A DNA stretch of 64,000 nucleotides from Heliopora coerulea (Eukaryota > Cnidaria > Anthozoa > Scleralcyonacea > Helioporidae): contig JASJOG010000282.1 in NCBI GenBank assembly GCA_030142905.1, positions 186,001 through 250,000 on the forward strand. The letters are read 5' to 3'. The stretch's first letter is position 1, and each line of letters begins with the position of its first letter. The position numbers and the translations under genes are program-made. Shown here piece by piece: positions 24,430 to 35,321 of this stretch. The notes under the pieces are model-generated. The model ran no database searches, was not told where the DNA came from, and worked only from the letters and a program-made list of their open reading frames with translations.

Positions 24430-27400
24430 AAACCATTAAATCAATGCACTTAGATAAACTTCAATCCCTACCTCTTAACCACAATCTAGCAGGCCCTGCT
24501 GTCCATGGGGGAGGAGTTGACCCTCTTAACCTCTCCTTGGCTGCCCCCAACTAGAGTGCCAAATTTTGAGTGGTTGTGTTTCAAATGAAATGGTTAAATC
24601 ACAATTTACTGTTACCACCAATTCAAGCTCAACAGTATGAACTATGTTACAAAAAGGGATGCCATTCTTTGTTGGGATGCACAGATATGGGCCAAAATGG
24701 AGTGCCTGTACATCACAATACAAGAGTGAACAGAACTATTGAAAATCATGTCTAAAACTTTGTCATCTTTGTCCCTTCATAAAATGCTCTGTCATTTATA
24801 GAAGATGGGAAAAGTAAAAACATATAATTTTTGCAAGTAAAAACTCACTGCTGATGCTAGTATCAGTATCCATAACTGTGACACTAAACTAGTGCTTTAT
24901 TAACCAGTCCAGCATCATATTTACACACACTGATTCAAGATTAATTTCTTTAGAATTTTGCTCTTGAATTGTTAATAAGTTGCAGAAAGTATGTCAGTAC
25001 ATTTTCAAGACATGGTAAGAAACACAATGTACACAGTCAGCTGTGGGGTAAAAGTAGCCCAACATTAAGGATGTTACTCAGGTAAAAAAGATGTTAACTC
25101 AAAAAAACAATTGTCCCTTAGTGAGATTATATTATCTTCAAATGTTCATTTGCAATAAATTGTTCACCTCTTTGATTCTAACAACCAGTCATGAATATTT
25201 CTGCCCTCAGAACTGATACACCTACTTATACTCAAGTACAATCAGTATACAAAAAAGCAATTTAGACTGTGGAAGCTTATGAAGGAAAAAAAATTATTCA
25301 CCTGACACAAGTGTTGGTCTGACAAACATATGTTAACCTCATCCATGCACATCAGCTTAACCCATACCAAAGGGTCAGCTAAACAGCCTCTGTAGCTCAC
25401 AGGTTAAACCAAGAAAAACTTTTTCTAAGTTAATGATGAGAAACTGAATAAACAACAACCAATTCATTTCCTCATTCACCTTGAAGTATTTCTTGTGTTA
25501 TTCACTTCATTGAAGGAAATTTTCATTATAAAGCAATTTTACAATTTTAATATGCAACAGAGTTGTGATATTAGATTTTCCTGACTTTGCCTGTAAATGT
25601 TTTTAATTCAATTATATGCTGCCAAATTGGGAATTTTTTTCTTGATAACACACAATGAACTCAGTAATTTGAACTCAGTAATTTGGGTTAAAATGTTTTA
25701 CACAGTTTCACTTAACATCCATTAAGTCCTTTCCAGCAGGATTATAATTCTTTTGTTTCACCAGTGGGAGACATCCTGCTGGGACGACTACCTCAACAAA
25801 GTCTTTTCACATCAGGGTCAGTGTTCTATTATTTCAATCAACAGTAGCTAATGCCTCACACCTTCTCAAAGGCAAACATCTTGACAAATGCCAGGAAAGG
25901 GCTTTACAATAAATCAATCTTTTACAATTTTGCCAACATTAAAGAAAAACAGAGAAGACTCAATAATTTGATTTATTGCTTAATAAACTGAGCTGTATCA
26001 AATACTTTGGAAATAGGATTACTGCACAAGTAAATAGGCTTATGGTTTGAGAGGCTGTAGAATTGGACAATTAATTTTCTGCTGCACACTTAAGTTGGCA
26101 TGTCTCTTGTTAATTTCCAATATAAGTACCTTCTGCATCATTCAACTCTTATCTAATTAATTATAACAAACCTACTTATTCCCAGCTGCCAATCTCATCT
26201 GTTAGCTTGCACTCAGAAAGTCTTTTCTTGCAAGCGGTGTTTTTGAATCCAGAGAAAGATGATTATAACTTTATTTAAGTAGCTTAGGGAACGTTAAAAG
26301 CCTTCAAATAGACAAGCTACTGCAGATGATAAACCTCTAAGAAGTCAACCTGTAATTAACTTGAATTCTGACATAAATAATTGAATCACATATGGCATGA
26401 TGAAGGGAATGCTGATTTTTACTTTGGGGAAAATATTAAGGCTACATCTCCCAACATTTTTGTAAATCTAATTTTCAGCTACTCAAATGTTCTCCTCAAT
26501 AGAACCTGTAATTTCTTTGAAAGGGATATGCCAAGTTTAACTCTGTTTTGTTATGATTAAGTTGAGAACATAATTAAAAGTGAGAGGGAGGAAATTCTAA
26601 TCACTTAATGTACTACAGTATAAGACAACTCAAGGACAATTAAAGGTTACAGTTGTGTAAATGACATTCAAGAGGTTAATATTGAAGTGTACAAATCTGG
26701 CTGGAGTCTGTCCACACACGTAGAAGAGCTAAAGATTTAGGGTGCATATCTGATGCAACAATCACCGTCTCTGAAACACCATTGACTGTTATAGCCTTAT
26801 TTAGATAGACTGATTGATGGACACATAAACAGACAGCCAGCCAGCCAGACTAATAGATATAATAGGTATGTATACATATGGATTTGATATAACTAGCTAT
26901 GGATTGGTGTAGATAGAAATGCATAGACTTTATTCATTATTGAATTGATATAGATAAATGTATAGTCAGATTAAATATCTAAATTTATAGATTTATAAAT
27001 AGACAGACAAATACATGGATGGATGGATGGATGGATGGATGGATGGATGGATGGATGGATGGAAGGATGGACGGATGGACGGATAGACGGATGGATGGAC
27101 GGATGGACGGATGGATGGACAGACAGACAGATGGATGGATGGATGGATAGACAGACAGATGGATGGATGGACGGACAGATGGATGAATGGATAGACAGAA
27201 AGATACTGATATAATGCTGAAAGACTTCTACTCTGTTTCTTGTTACCAAGAAACTTGAATCATTCACCACTCTCCAGTTTGTATTAAGTATGTCTATTTT
27301 AATGCAAAAGTTGATATCAGAATAAATTTGTTCTAATTCTTTTAGCCAAAAAGGGATAGTTAAATACATTACATGACTGCACCTTACATAAAAAATTTAA

Positions 27401-28200
27401 AGCTGTCAGAGAAAAGTAAACTTTCAAGGAGTTGAATAGATGAAATAAATTGAACTAAACCAAATTAACTAAAATTAAACTGGTCTAAGTCTTGAGTAAG
27501 TTTATTTGCAACATTTTTTTCCAGCACAGGTGATACAACCACTGTCAAACTATTGGGTTCACACATTATAGAGGAAACTTCATGAGTCTTTAGACTTTGT
27601 AAACAAACTATTTGCCAGAATAATGAAAGATTTTAAGAAGACCGGATACTTGTACCTTGATGGTAAGAAGTGGTGACAGTCACATTGCATGATTACAAAA
27701 GTTGCTGGTTAGCTACAACTACAGCACCAGCATACTTTTGCCACCCCTGAAAAAAACCCCTCAGCTTATTGTCTTTTTTTTTTTGTCCCAAATTTTTGAA
27801 CCTTTGCATTACCTGTTTAAGAATTACAAAGTTTTCAGAACGGTGCCATTGTTGCCATCCAAAATTTCCTGCCATTTTCTCATATTTTGACATCACTAAA
27901 AAAGAATTATCGTTCACTTTTCAATGCACAATATCAAAGCAAATTACCAGAGTGAAATTGTGGAGGAAGTAAAAAACATATTCATATCTTACATAACTTT
28001 CAGAAAACCTTAAGCACTTTATTTAAACACGTGCACCAAGAATAACGATATTTGCAATTCAAATTTGCCACAAGAAGCAAATGTTTTGCTTGGTCTGATT
28101 TTTATGCAGATATTTCTGCAGTTCATCCTCAATTTCCCATACCTTGTGTCGTACTTCCAATAATAGTTTTCTGAAATAAAGATGCATTTATAAAATTATT
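24430..28200. other. CpG-depleted block, probable unresolved gene body
   Basis: Outside the microsatellite I count only about ten CpGs in 3.7 kb, with abrupt return to normal density on both sides. Transcribed, germline-methylated gene bodies give this pattern in cnidarians. Plus-strand exon candidates with matching phases are 25561-25592 (encodes VVILDFPDFA), 25764-25815 (GDILLGRLPQQSLF) and 27525-27585 (TGDTTTVKLLGSHIIEE then stop). A plus-strand AATAAA lies near 28175. Another candidate last exon starts at 26185. On the minus strand, 27895-27813 is also a clean exon (acceptor TTCTTTTTTAG, donor GTAATG), and a perfect GTAAGT donor ends a possible first exon at 28473. The two strands compete, and I recognise neither protein. 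Confidence 0.35.
27014..27195. repeat. (ATGG)n tetranucleotide microsatellite with GGAC variants
   Basis: Starts as pure GGAT repeats and decays into GGAC/GACA variants. Long open frames on both strands here are repeat artefacts. Confidence 0.95.
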
Positions 28201-29802
28201 TTGAAATTGGGTTGCAATAAGTAGTAATTATTTCACTTGACCCAGCAGGTAATACCCGAAATTTAACAGCCTTAACTTGACTAGACTTGACTGGTGGACG
28301 AATGATTAAAACGAGTCAGTACATGACCGTATTTCGCGCCAGGTGCCGTCTCAGTTCCGGTCATTAATACTTTATTTCAAATTCTAACTTTCACTGGAGT
28401 AAAAACGTAACTGTTGCAAGAACTAGGAAAATTTAAATTATGAAAATAATACAAGAAACCCATTATACTTACATCACATCCTCGTGCTTCTTCCCAGCTT
28501 CGGCAACTATGAACGTCTTTCATGTTGGAGTAGAAACTCTCCCAGTCCCTTTATCGGCGAACATTCGTAGACAGATTTCTCTCCGGACTACTTTCCAATG
28601 TCTAGTAGTCAAAATAACATTTTATCAACGTGAACTTAATGAAAGTAAGTGCCTCGGAAATTGTCAACAAGTTGGTCCTTCGGACACGTCCGCCATAATT
28701 GCTTTTTTCCCAAATCGAGTGACATTGAATTTTTCTCGTGAAAACTGGTTTACCGGATTGGCTGATTCTCGAAATCTATGGTCATCGCTACAGCCAATCA
28801 GAAAACGCGATTTCAACGATTGGCACGAAAACTGTAAGACTGATTGTTTAATCGCAATCGTGTTTTAAAATCACTGATGAAAGTAAAATGATTTGCATTT
28901 GATAAAACTAAATCGACGATTAGAACCCAATGTGGAGTTTATTCCAATTGGGCAAATAATTTGTTTGTAAATAGAACTCATCATTGTGTACGTCTGGATG
29001 GACTACAGTGCTTCCTGTTCTAAATACAGACTGTAGTGACAAGTTTCCAATAACTCATCCCTGCAATTCTGAGCTTGTTGGCTCATTGAACTTCTCACTA
29101 GCCAATCAACAAAAGATGACTAGCTGAAACCTGGCGAGTGAACATTTTTGGATATGATTCTAAGAATAATGTTAGAGGATGATGAAGTTTGATTTCAACA
29201 TATCAAACTAGAATGTTCAGAAATATGAAATAGAACCGACATGTTAATGTAGGACTAGATTGTTTTCAACACTTATTGAATTTTGAACGGGCAGTATAAG
29301 AACTCATCCATTTTAGACGTTTCTGTTACGCTCTCAACAAGCGTAGTCTTTGTACGCAACCTTCATTCAACAAAGCGTTTCCCCCTGAAATTGTGTTTCT
29401 AGGAACGATTTGTCAGCAGCAACGCGTGCTCAGGACGTGCCAATTGCGCAAAACCAGGTCAATCCCCTGGCTAAACCCTGTGACTCAATCATGATAATTA
29501 AGTAATAATCATTATAATTATTTTAGCTATTGTAATTGTAATTAATATGACCAGTAATTAATGATTATACTTAAGAAAATCATGAACACGACGTGTCCTT
29601 AAGGTGACAAAGACACGCTTGGTGATTTCAGCGGCTCAGACAACATTTATTTTCAAATTTACTTAGTCAATAAACTCATAAAACGTTTAGTTTTAAAGCC
29701 ACGTAATCAAATTGAAGGACGTGCTTTATCGGTAAGAAATAAGAGGCTGTCTTGTCGAGTTTCAAACCTGATAATATACCATAGATTGTGCTAATGTGCA
29801 GA
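28201..29802. other. CpG-containing spacer, possible promoter region of the CpG-poor block
   Basis: CpG returns at about 28.25 kb. A 142-codon plus-strand ORF at 28440-28868 shows no domain. A minus-strand polyadenylation signal at 29646-29651 fits TGF-beta-like gene B. Confidence 0.4.
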
Positions 29803-32012
29803 TCAAGGGGTAGACGGAAGTGAACTTGAGCAAGAGCATTGTTCGATTATGGCGTTTGGAACAATTTTTAGAATGAAGTTATTGGTTGCATCTTTGTACA
29901 GAACGTGCAGCTGTTTCACTTTCTTTGGGACGCAGGGAGCTGGCACCGTGGGATTGTATTTGGTTGAATTCTTGGCATGACCGTGAGCTTGAGACGACAG
30001 GCAGTTTCCAATGCATTTCTTGGTGGTGTAATTACAAGGAGCAATCAACGTACCTTCCACAGGTTGGAGCTTCACAGTTATTTGAACTGGGATGGAATTA
30101 CAGGAAGTGTTCGTAGCTGCCCGAGGTTGACGAATGTGCCCTCTTGCCTTTGAGTTGAATTTCCGACTACGACTAGACACGAGGTGTTGTAGGTTGAAAT
30201 CTCTGAGGGAGGGTGACTCGGATTTCGTCTTACAGTAAAGAATCAAATAAGGCAAGAAACTCGAAGCTGACTTTCGTTTGTACGGCGGTTCAGCTATGTT
30301 GACAGTCTTTCCATTTCGGCGCAGAACAATCTTTACACCTCGGTTTGATCCCTGCGACCGAATCCAGCGACTTGTCCAACGTCGAAGAGACACTTTGTAC
30401 CAGCCAGTGGAATTAACTTGGATAAGTCGACGAGAAATCAGTCGACGAGAGAACAGATCTTTCACCTTCAACTTGTATACAGACGTTGACCGCCCACTCT
30501 TGCTACGAAAGTGCGATAGATAAAGGTGAAGTTCGTCTCGACTGATAAACTCGTCCTTCGATAAACTGCTCAGATCGTAGAAAACTTTAAGCGGTCCCCG
30601 GTTTGAAAGTACTTCTGAAAGAAAGTCAAAAAAAAAAAATAAAAAGTTTATCGATGGTCAAGAGAACTAAGTATTAAAGGAGTTGACATTTGCATTTATG
30701 AAGGACTAATAAAATCGTTTTTACTTAAAATTCTTGGCCCGGTTGTAACAGCGGCAATAAACGTGAATTCAGGATTAAAGTTGATCTGTTGTTTTAATCT
30801 CCAAGTGACGATCTGATAACTTCCAATTTTACAACCTTACAGTTTTGATATTTATACGAAGTCTACGCACAGAGCCCTCAACTTTCTTTCTCAGAATCCT
30901 TTTTGTGCGTTTGACAGTAAGAAAGACTGGGACTAGCATAGGAATTAAAATCAGTTTCATATCCACAGGATTAATTCCCTTCACCAGCGATTAAAGCATT
31001 TGCAAATTCGTATTACTGCTGTTGACAATTAGTAAGAGTAAACTGTGTCTGTTCACCACCATTCATGGCAATAATTCGTATGAAAATACAATAATGGTAG
31101 TTCTCCCAGTTTTCTATAACAGTCAAATAACTTTGAAGTGAAGTTAGGGATCAACGACTCGGCACGATATTATTTTTCATCTGACGCTATCGCTGTTTCC
31201 TGACCAAATACAAAAATTAAGCCTACAGAGAGGTTAAAAAAACATTTATTTGGCAAAGTCACTTCTGTCACTCTAAGAAAACAATGTTTTAATTTCCCAG
31301 ACAGTTTCTTTTAGAGGAATTAGTTTACATTACATAAAAACGTGGCGTAAATTCACCAGCTCGCAAATGGATGGGAGTAAGCGAAAACTGGCAAAATCTT
31401 CTGAGAGTTAAAGAACAAAATTCCAATTTGAAAAGAGCTAAAGCCCTTTGGCCACCGCCTCATTTCTCCGACACATTCCTTGAGGATTTGATTACTCGAC
31501 AAAACACCCTTACCCGTGATTGAGATACACCTTGCATGGTTCTAAACGGTGCCAATTTAAACAATAATATGTAAAGAGAAAGCTGCGTAGTCACAGTAAA
31601 ACAACGCGTGAAAAGCTAAAAGGTTTATGAATTACCAAAATTCAAATAAGAAAAAATCTATAACGTTACAAGGGAAGACCCTTTGTCTGCGAGTGAGCGT
31701 CAACTCATTTCTGAAGGAGGTTCTTTGATCGAAATCCTAGTATTTTTCTCACTTTATTGTAGTTTCGGGACCAATTATTGCTTCCCATAACCTGATGGAT
31801 CAATAAATTCTTTTTTCACATCTTTCCAGTCATGGAGCCTACGTGCACCTCTTAACGACAAAGGCTGGCATGCAAATTTACCAGCAGAGAGGCTGTGCTT
31901 GTAAAGTTATTTGTGCGATTACAGAGCATTCAGAAGTAAACAACCATAAGAACTTCTTCGTAGACCTTCAAATCAACTTGTTGACAAACCTAGACCTAGT
32001 AATATTAATATC

Positions 32013-32061
<49 letters not shown>

Positions 32062-33384
32062 GTAATAATTTATTTATTGTCGAAAACGTAGGGAGTGGTC
32101 GCCCAATCAGCCGAGCTAAAAGCTCATGTTAAAAACGCTCGACAAAAACTACAATAACAATTAATTCTGCACAATCGTTAAGGAAAAAAATGACAAGAAG
32201 GATATCTATATACAACTATCCAAAAATTATGAGCAGCTATCGTACAAACATCCTGCTTTAGATAAGACAATGAATGTTATGAAGTTTCTTTGTAAAAAGC
32301 GCTACCGAATTAGACTGTATTATGTCCTCTGGCAAATTACTCCACAAATGGGATACAACATAACCTAAAGAATTATGTATATATTTAGTATTATATGCTG
32401 GTTGATTAACTTTAAATCTACTATTTCTTACGTTGTAACTTATAGTACGACGTATTGAGAGCAGTACCACATTAAACATGTCTCAAGATGCCCTATCTAG
32501 GTTTGTTTCTTGGTAACTTAACGGCAGCACGCTTGTATCAGAAACCATGGCCAGCCGATAGTTTGAAAAAGTATAAGAGAAAACATACACCGAAAATAAT
32601 CATCTAGTATAACTCAAGATATAAGTCAAAAGACAAGATAGAATGTTGATGTGGTAATTTACATTTCAGGTTAGCAACGTGATTAATTATCAGATTGATT
32701 ATTACTCACACTCTGATAATTAATCACGTTGCCAACCTGAAATGTAAATAGGCCTAGCTAGTTCCTTTCTAATGATGTCGTCACTCAACTGTAAATATAA
32801 AAGACCGCTGTTATTTAATTCAAGTCACTTGATCTGATAATGAATTTGTGATAAATTCGAAATATTGCCACTTCAACATTCTATCTTGTCTTTTGACTCA
32901 TATAGTGTTTATTTTGTCTTAAGCTTGTATCAGCTTAATGAAACTACGTCGAAGTTGCGCTTGGTTCACAGACTTCCAACATGCCTGTTGGGAATAAATC
33001 TTTTTAAGCAACAGTTAGATTTTCAACCAGTGTACGGCTCCGCTGACGAAACCTCTCAAAGCAAATAATTTCGCCGACTTCTTTTCACACCGTTCAAGGA
33101 CTTACTCGTGAAAACCAAAAAGTGAAATATGTCAACAATAAAAACAAAAGAGGACGTCACTTACTTTTGGCATTCACGTGTCGAACGGTATCCAAACTAC
33201 GAGACATTTCTCCATTGTTTTGTTTCGATAATGCCAAATACAGGTTCATCATGTAAGACGGCACCTCATTCCGTCTGGAAGGAGCTAAATTGTAATTACG
33301 CCTCGCCATTTGAGCAAAGGAATATCCACTCACGAGCAAACTCAAACATATGATGGCGGCGACTTGCGTTCTCGCAAAACCCAT
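29803..33384 (-). CDS. TGF-beta family ligand B, lacking the interchain cysteine
   Basis: Two exons join in phase 1: 33384..33165 (donor GTAAGT) and 30614..29803 (acceptor TTTCTTTCAG), giving 343 residues. Exon 1 has a signal peptide and the prodomain motif VPSYMMNLYLAL. Exon 2 continues with VFYDLSSLSKDEFISRDEL, typical of the prodomain arm. A minimal furin site RQPR ends at residue 238, and the mature region is about 105 residues. Its cysteines are C245, C267, C274, C278, C301, C333 and C335. The CXGXC motif is intact (CIGNC), and the last motif is CSC instead of CGC. The usual CC pair reads PC, so the cysteine that links the dimer is lost. C267 is an extra cysteine where BMPs have Pro or Glu. 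Same strand, exon split and phase as gene A 20 kb away, so an old tandem pair is likely. The sequence is much diverged; subfamily unknown. Confidence 0.85.
32012..32070. repeat. (AAT)n microsatellite at the 3' end of a LINE fragment
   Basis: Nearly pure AAT repeats. Read on the minus strand this is an (ATT)n tail directly after LINE 3' sequence, the kind of tail some non-LTR elements make when they insert. Confidence 0.9.
32071..32480 (-). mobile_element. 5'-truncated non-LTR retrotransposon (LINE) 3' end
   Basis: The minus-strand frame 32479-32258 encodes the extreme C-terminus of a non-LTR reverse-transcriptase protein: a YNVRNS segment followed by GYVVSHLWSNLPEDI and a final FTKKL, the usual ending of CR1/jockey-like ORF2 proteins. 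A short 3' untranslated region and the (ATT)n tail follow. Everything upstream of the C-terminus is missing. It sits in the intron of TGF-beta-like gene B. Confidence 0.75.
32618..32903. mobile_element. Nested foldback element in intron of TGF-beta-like gene B
   Basis: An inner pair of about 38-bp arms (32653-32692 and 32711-32750, with TTTACATTTCAGGTTAGCAA against its near-exact reverse complement) surrounds a 19-base loop. An outer pair of about 31-bp arms (32618-32648 and 32872-32903, with GTCAAAAGACAAGATAGAAT against its reverse complement) lies outside. About 120 bp of unpaired DNA separates inner and outer arms on the right only. Confidence 0.75.
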
Positions 33385-35321
33385 TGCGATTTAAACGAAA
33401 CAGTTTGACCCCGTTTTTCTAAAGCGTCAACTTTTAAAGGTTCTCCTTTAACTGCTCGTTGCCCTCCTCGCTTCGTATTTGCTTCTTTGAAAATTTCGCT
33501 CAATTAAGCTTCTTTATATATGTTTGTTTTACACACCACATGCAACGAGGAAGCGGAACCTCCGGAAGGCTAGCTTAACTTTAATCTAGTTCTATTATAC
33601 TGGTCATTTCGAACATCTCGATAAAGTTTTCGAAGTTTGTAACATACAGGTGTACCAAAAGAAGCATGTTATGATGAAAATTTTTTCATCAAACCCTGAC
33701 TCGTTCACGCAGAGTTAGGTCACTGCATTCACTCGTGTAAGTCAATCAGATTCTTTTTATCTGATGGGTTTGAAATCTCCAAGATATTTGCAGTGATGTC
33801 TTTCGGGGTATTCTTTTCTCCCCATGAATAATCCAGCTGAAGCTTTTGTGTGACGGTTGTGGTTAATATAACCTTTCCGTATTAGATTAATTAATTATGG
33901 TTTATAACTACACTAGTTTCTTATGCACCACTATAACATGTAAATATTTTGATTCTGAATGTGAAAATGTAAAGGAATTTGAGTTTCTGAAGTACGTTTT
34001 TATTTGTTTCAGTTTCAAGAGGTCACAGCACATTCAAGCTGTTAACAGAGGTTTTGTATTTAACAAAACAAGCAGCAGTTGTCAAAGTTGAACAATATGT
34101 TAAAACGTATTAGAGAAACTATTGAAAAATATCATCCAATGGTAATAGTCAAGAAAAGTTTCTGATTTGAAGAAGGGAATCGGACCATTAACCTTCCGAC
34201 TGCCGGCAAGATGGTCTAACCATTCTAGGTGTCTGTTCACACTAGGTAGTTAGATCGATCTCAGATGGATCTAATCGAAAAGCGATCGGAGTGTGAACGC
34301 TTGAATGCGAACTGAGATCGATCCAAACAAGTCCATTTCATGTGTGAACGCCTTCTCGAAGCAAATTAAGATCGATCGCAGATCGGTCTCAGATCGATTC
34401 AAGTTAGATCGATCTCAGTGTGAACGGCCCCTATTACAAATTCAGATAAGAGAGCGAGAATACATTGTGTGATATTCCTACAGTTACGTGGAAATGCAGG
34501 GGAGTATATTTTCAAGGACGGTCAAGGTAGTCTAAGCTATAATTGTAATGACCTGCGGATGCGAAAGCATGAATAAAACACCTTGATCCGGCTTAGGAAT
34601 GTTTTTGACGAATGTACAAAATGCGTTAAAGCCCTACAGAGAACCAAAAAAAATTGGGGACTCTCAAATTCAACTCTTTAGAAAAAAATCTATCACAGGG
34701 CCCTGGGGTACCTTGGATGAGAGGTTTAATACGGATGCCGCGATATTTCATATCCTAGATATATCTATCGTATTAAAACGATATTTCTAGTTCTCACCTA
34801 AACGATATATAATTAAAATAAACGGAATTGTGTCAAAAATTCACTAGATCGCAAGATGTATCTTCCTGGCACGGATACCTCTCTTTCGTGCGATAAATTT
34901 CGCCTCTGGTGAAAAAACAATGTTGTGTTTGCTGACAGGTATTCGAACACTATCAAACATACCTAAATACTTGACTTATAACTTATAGAGGGCCAAGTTC
35001 GCTTTTCTACCTCATTAAACTTACTGATTTCATTATCAGCTGTTACCATTATTAGTTGTTACTCAGATATTAATTTAGTGCTTTGTACTTGGTTCTAATC
35101 CGAAAAAAACATCGACCAAAATTGGAGAAATTCAACCATGAATTTGAACTGTATTTCTCGAGTACCAGAAGATTTTCCACCAATCAAAACGTATAAATTT
35201 TACGTATGCATGAATCATAAGCGATCAGAATGTACGCCATGTTCATCTCGCTTTTACGTCAAAAAATAGAAAAGAAAATAGGAAGCAAAAGGCACATACA
35301 ACCAGTACCTTGATAATGATC
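33385..35321. other. Spacer between TGF-beta-like gene B and the receptor gene
   Basis: Apart from the MITE at 34232-34430 nothing is recognisable. A TTTAAAA stretch near 33433 on the minus strand is a weak TATA candidate for gene B. The receptor 3' untranslated region should lie at the right end, but I see no clear minus-strand AATAAA close to the stop. Confidence 0.4.
34232..34430. mobile_element. MITE-like element rich in GATCGATC
   Basis: Left end TGTTCACACT and right end AGTGTGAACG are inverted, and each is followed inward by AGATCGATCT. The interior repeats GATCGATC-type words several times. I could not fix an exact target duplication. Confidence 0.55.

Noticed and set aside
25014..25080. 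Additional plus-strand exon for the CpG-poor block
   Set aside because: It would need an intron of about 26 bases from the preceding candidate, too short for animal splicing.
26971..27369. ORFs rich in MDGW or IHPS repeats
   Set aside because: They are translations of the (ATGG)n microsatellite.
28440..28868. 142-codon plus-strand ORF
   Set aside because: No domain, no codon bias and no splice or polyadenylation context; it overlaps a likely CpG-containing promoter region.
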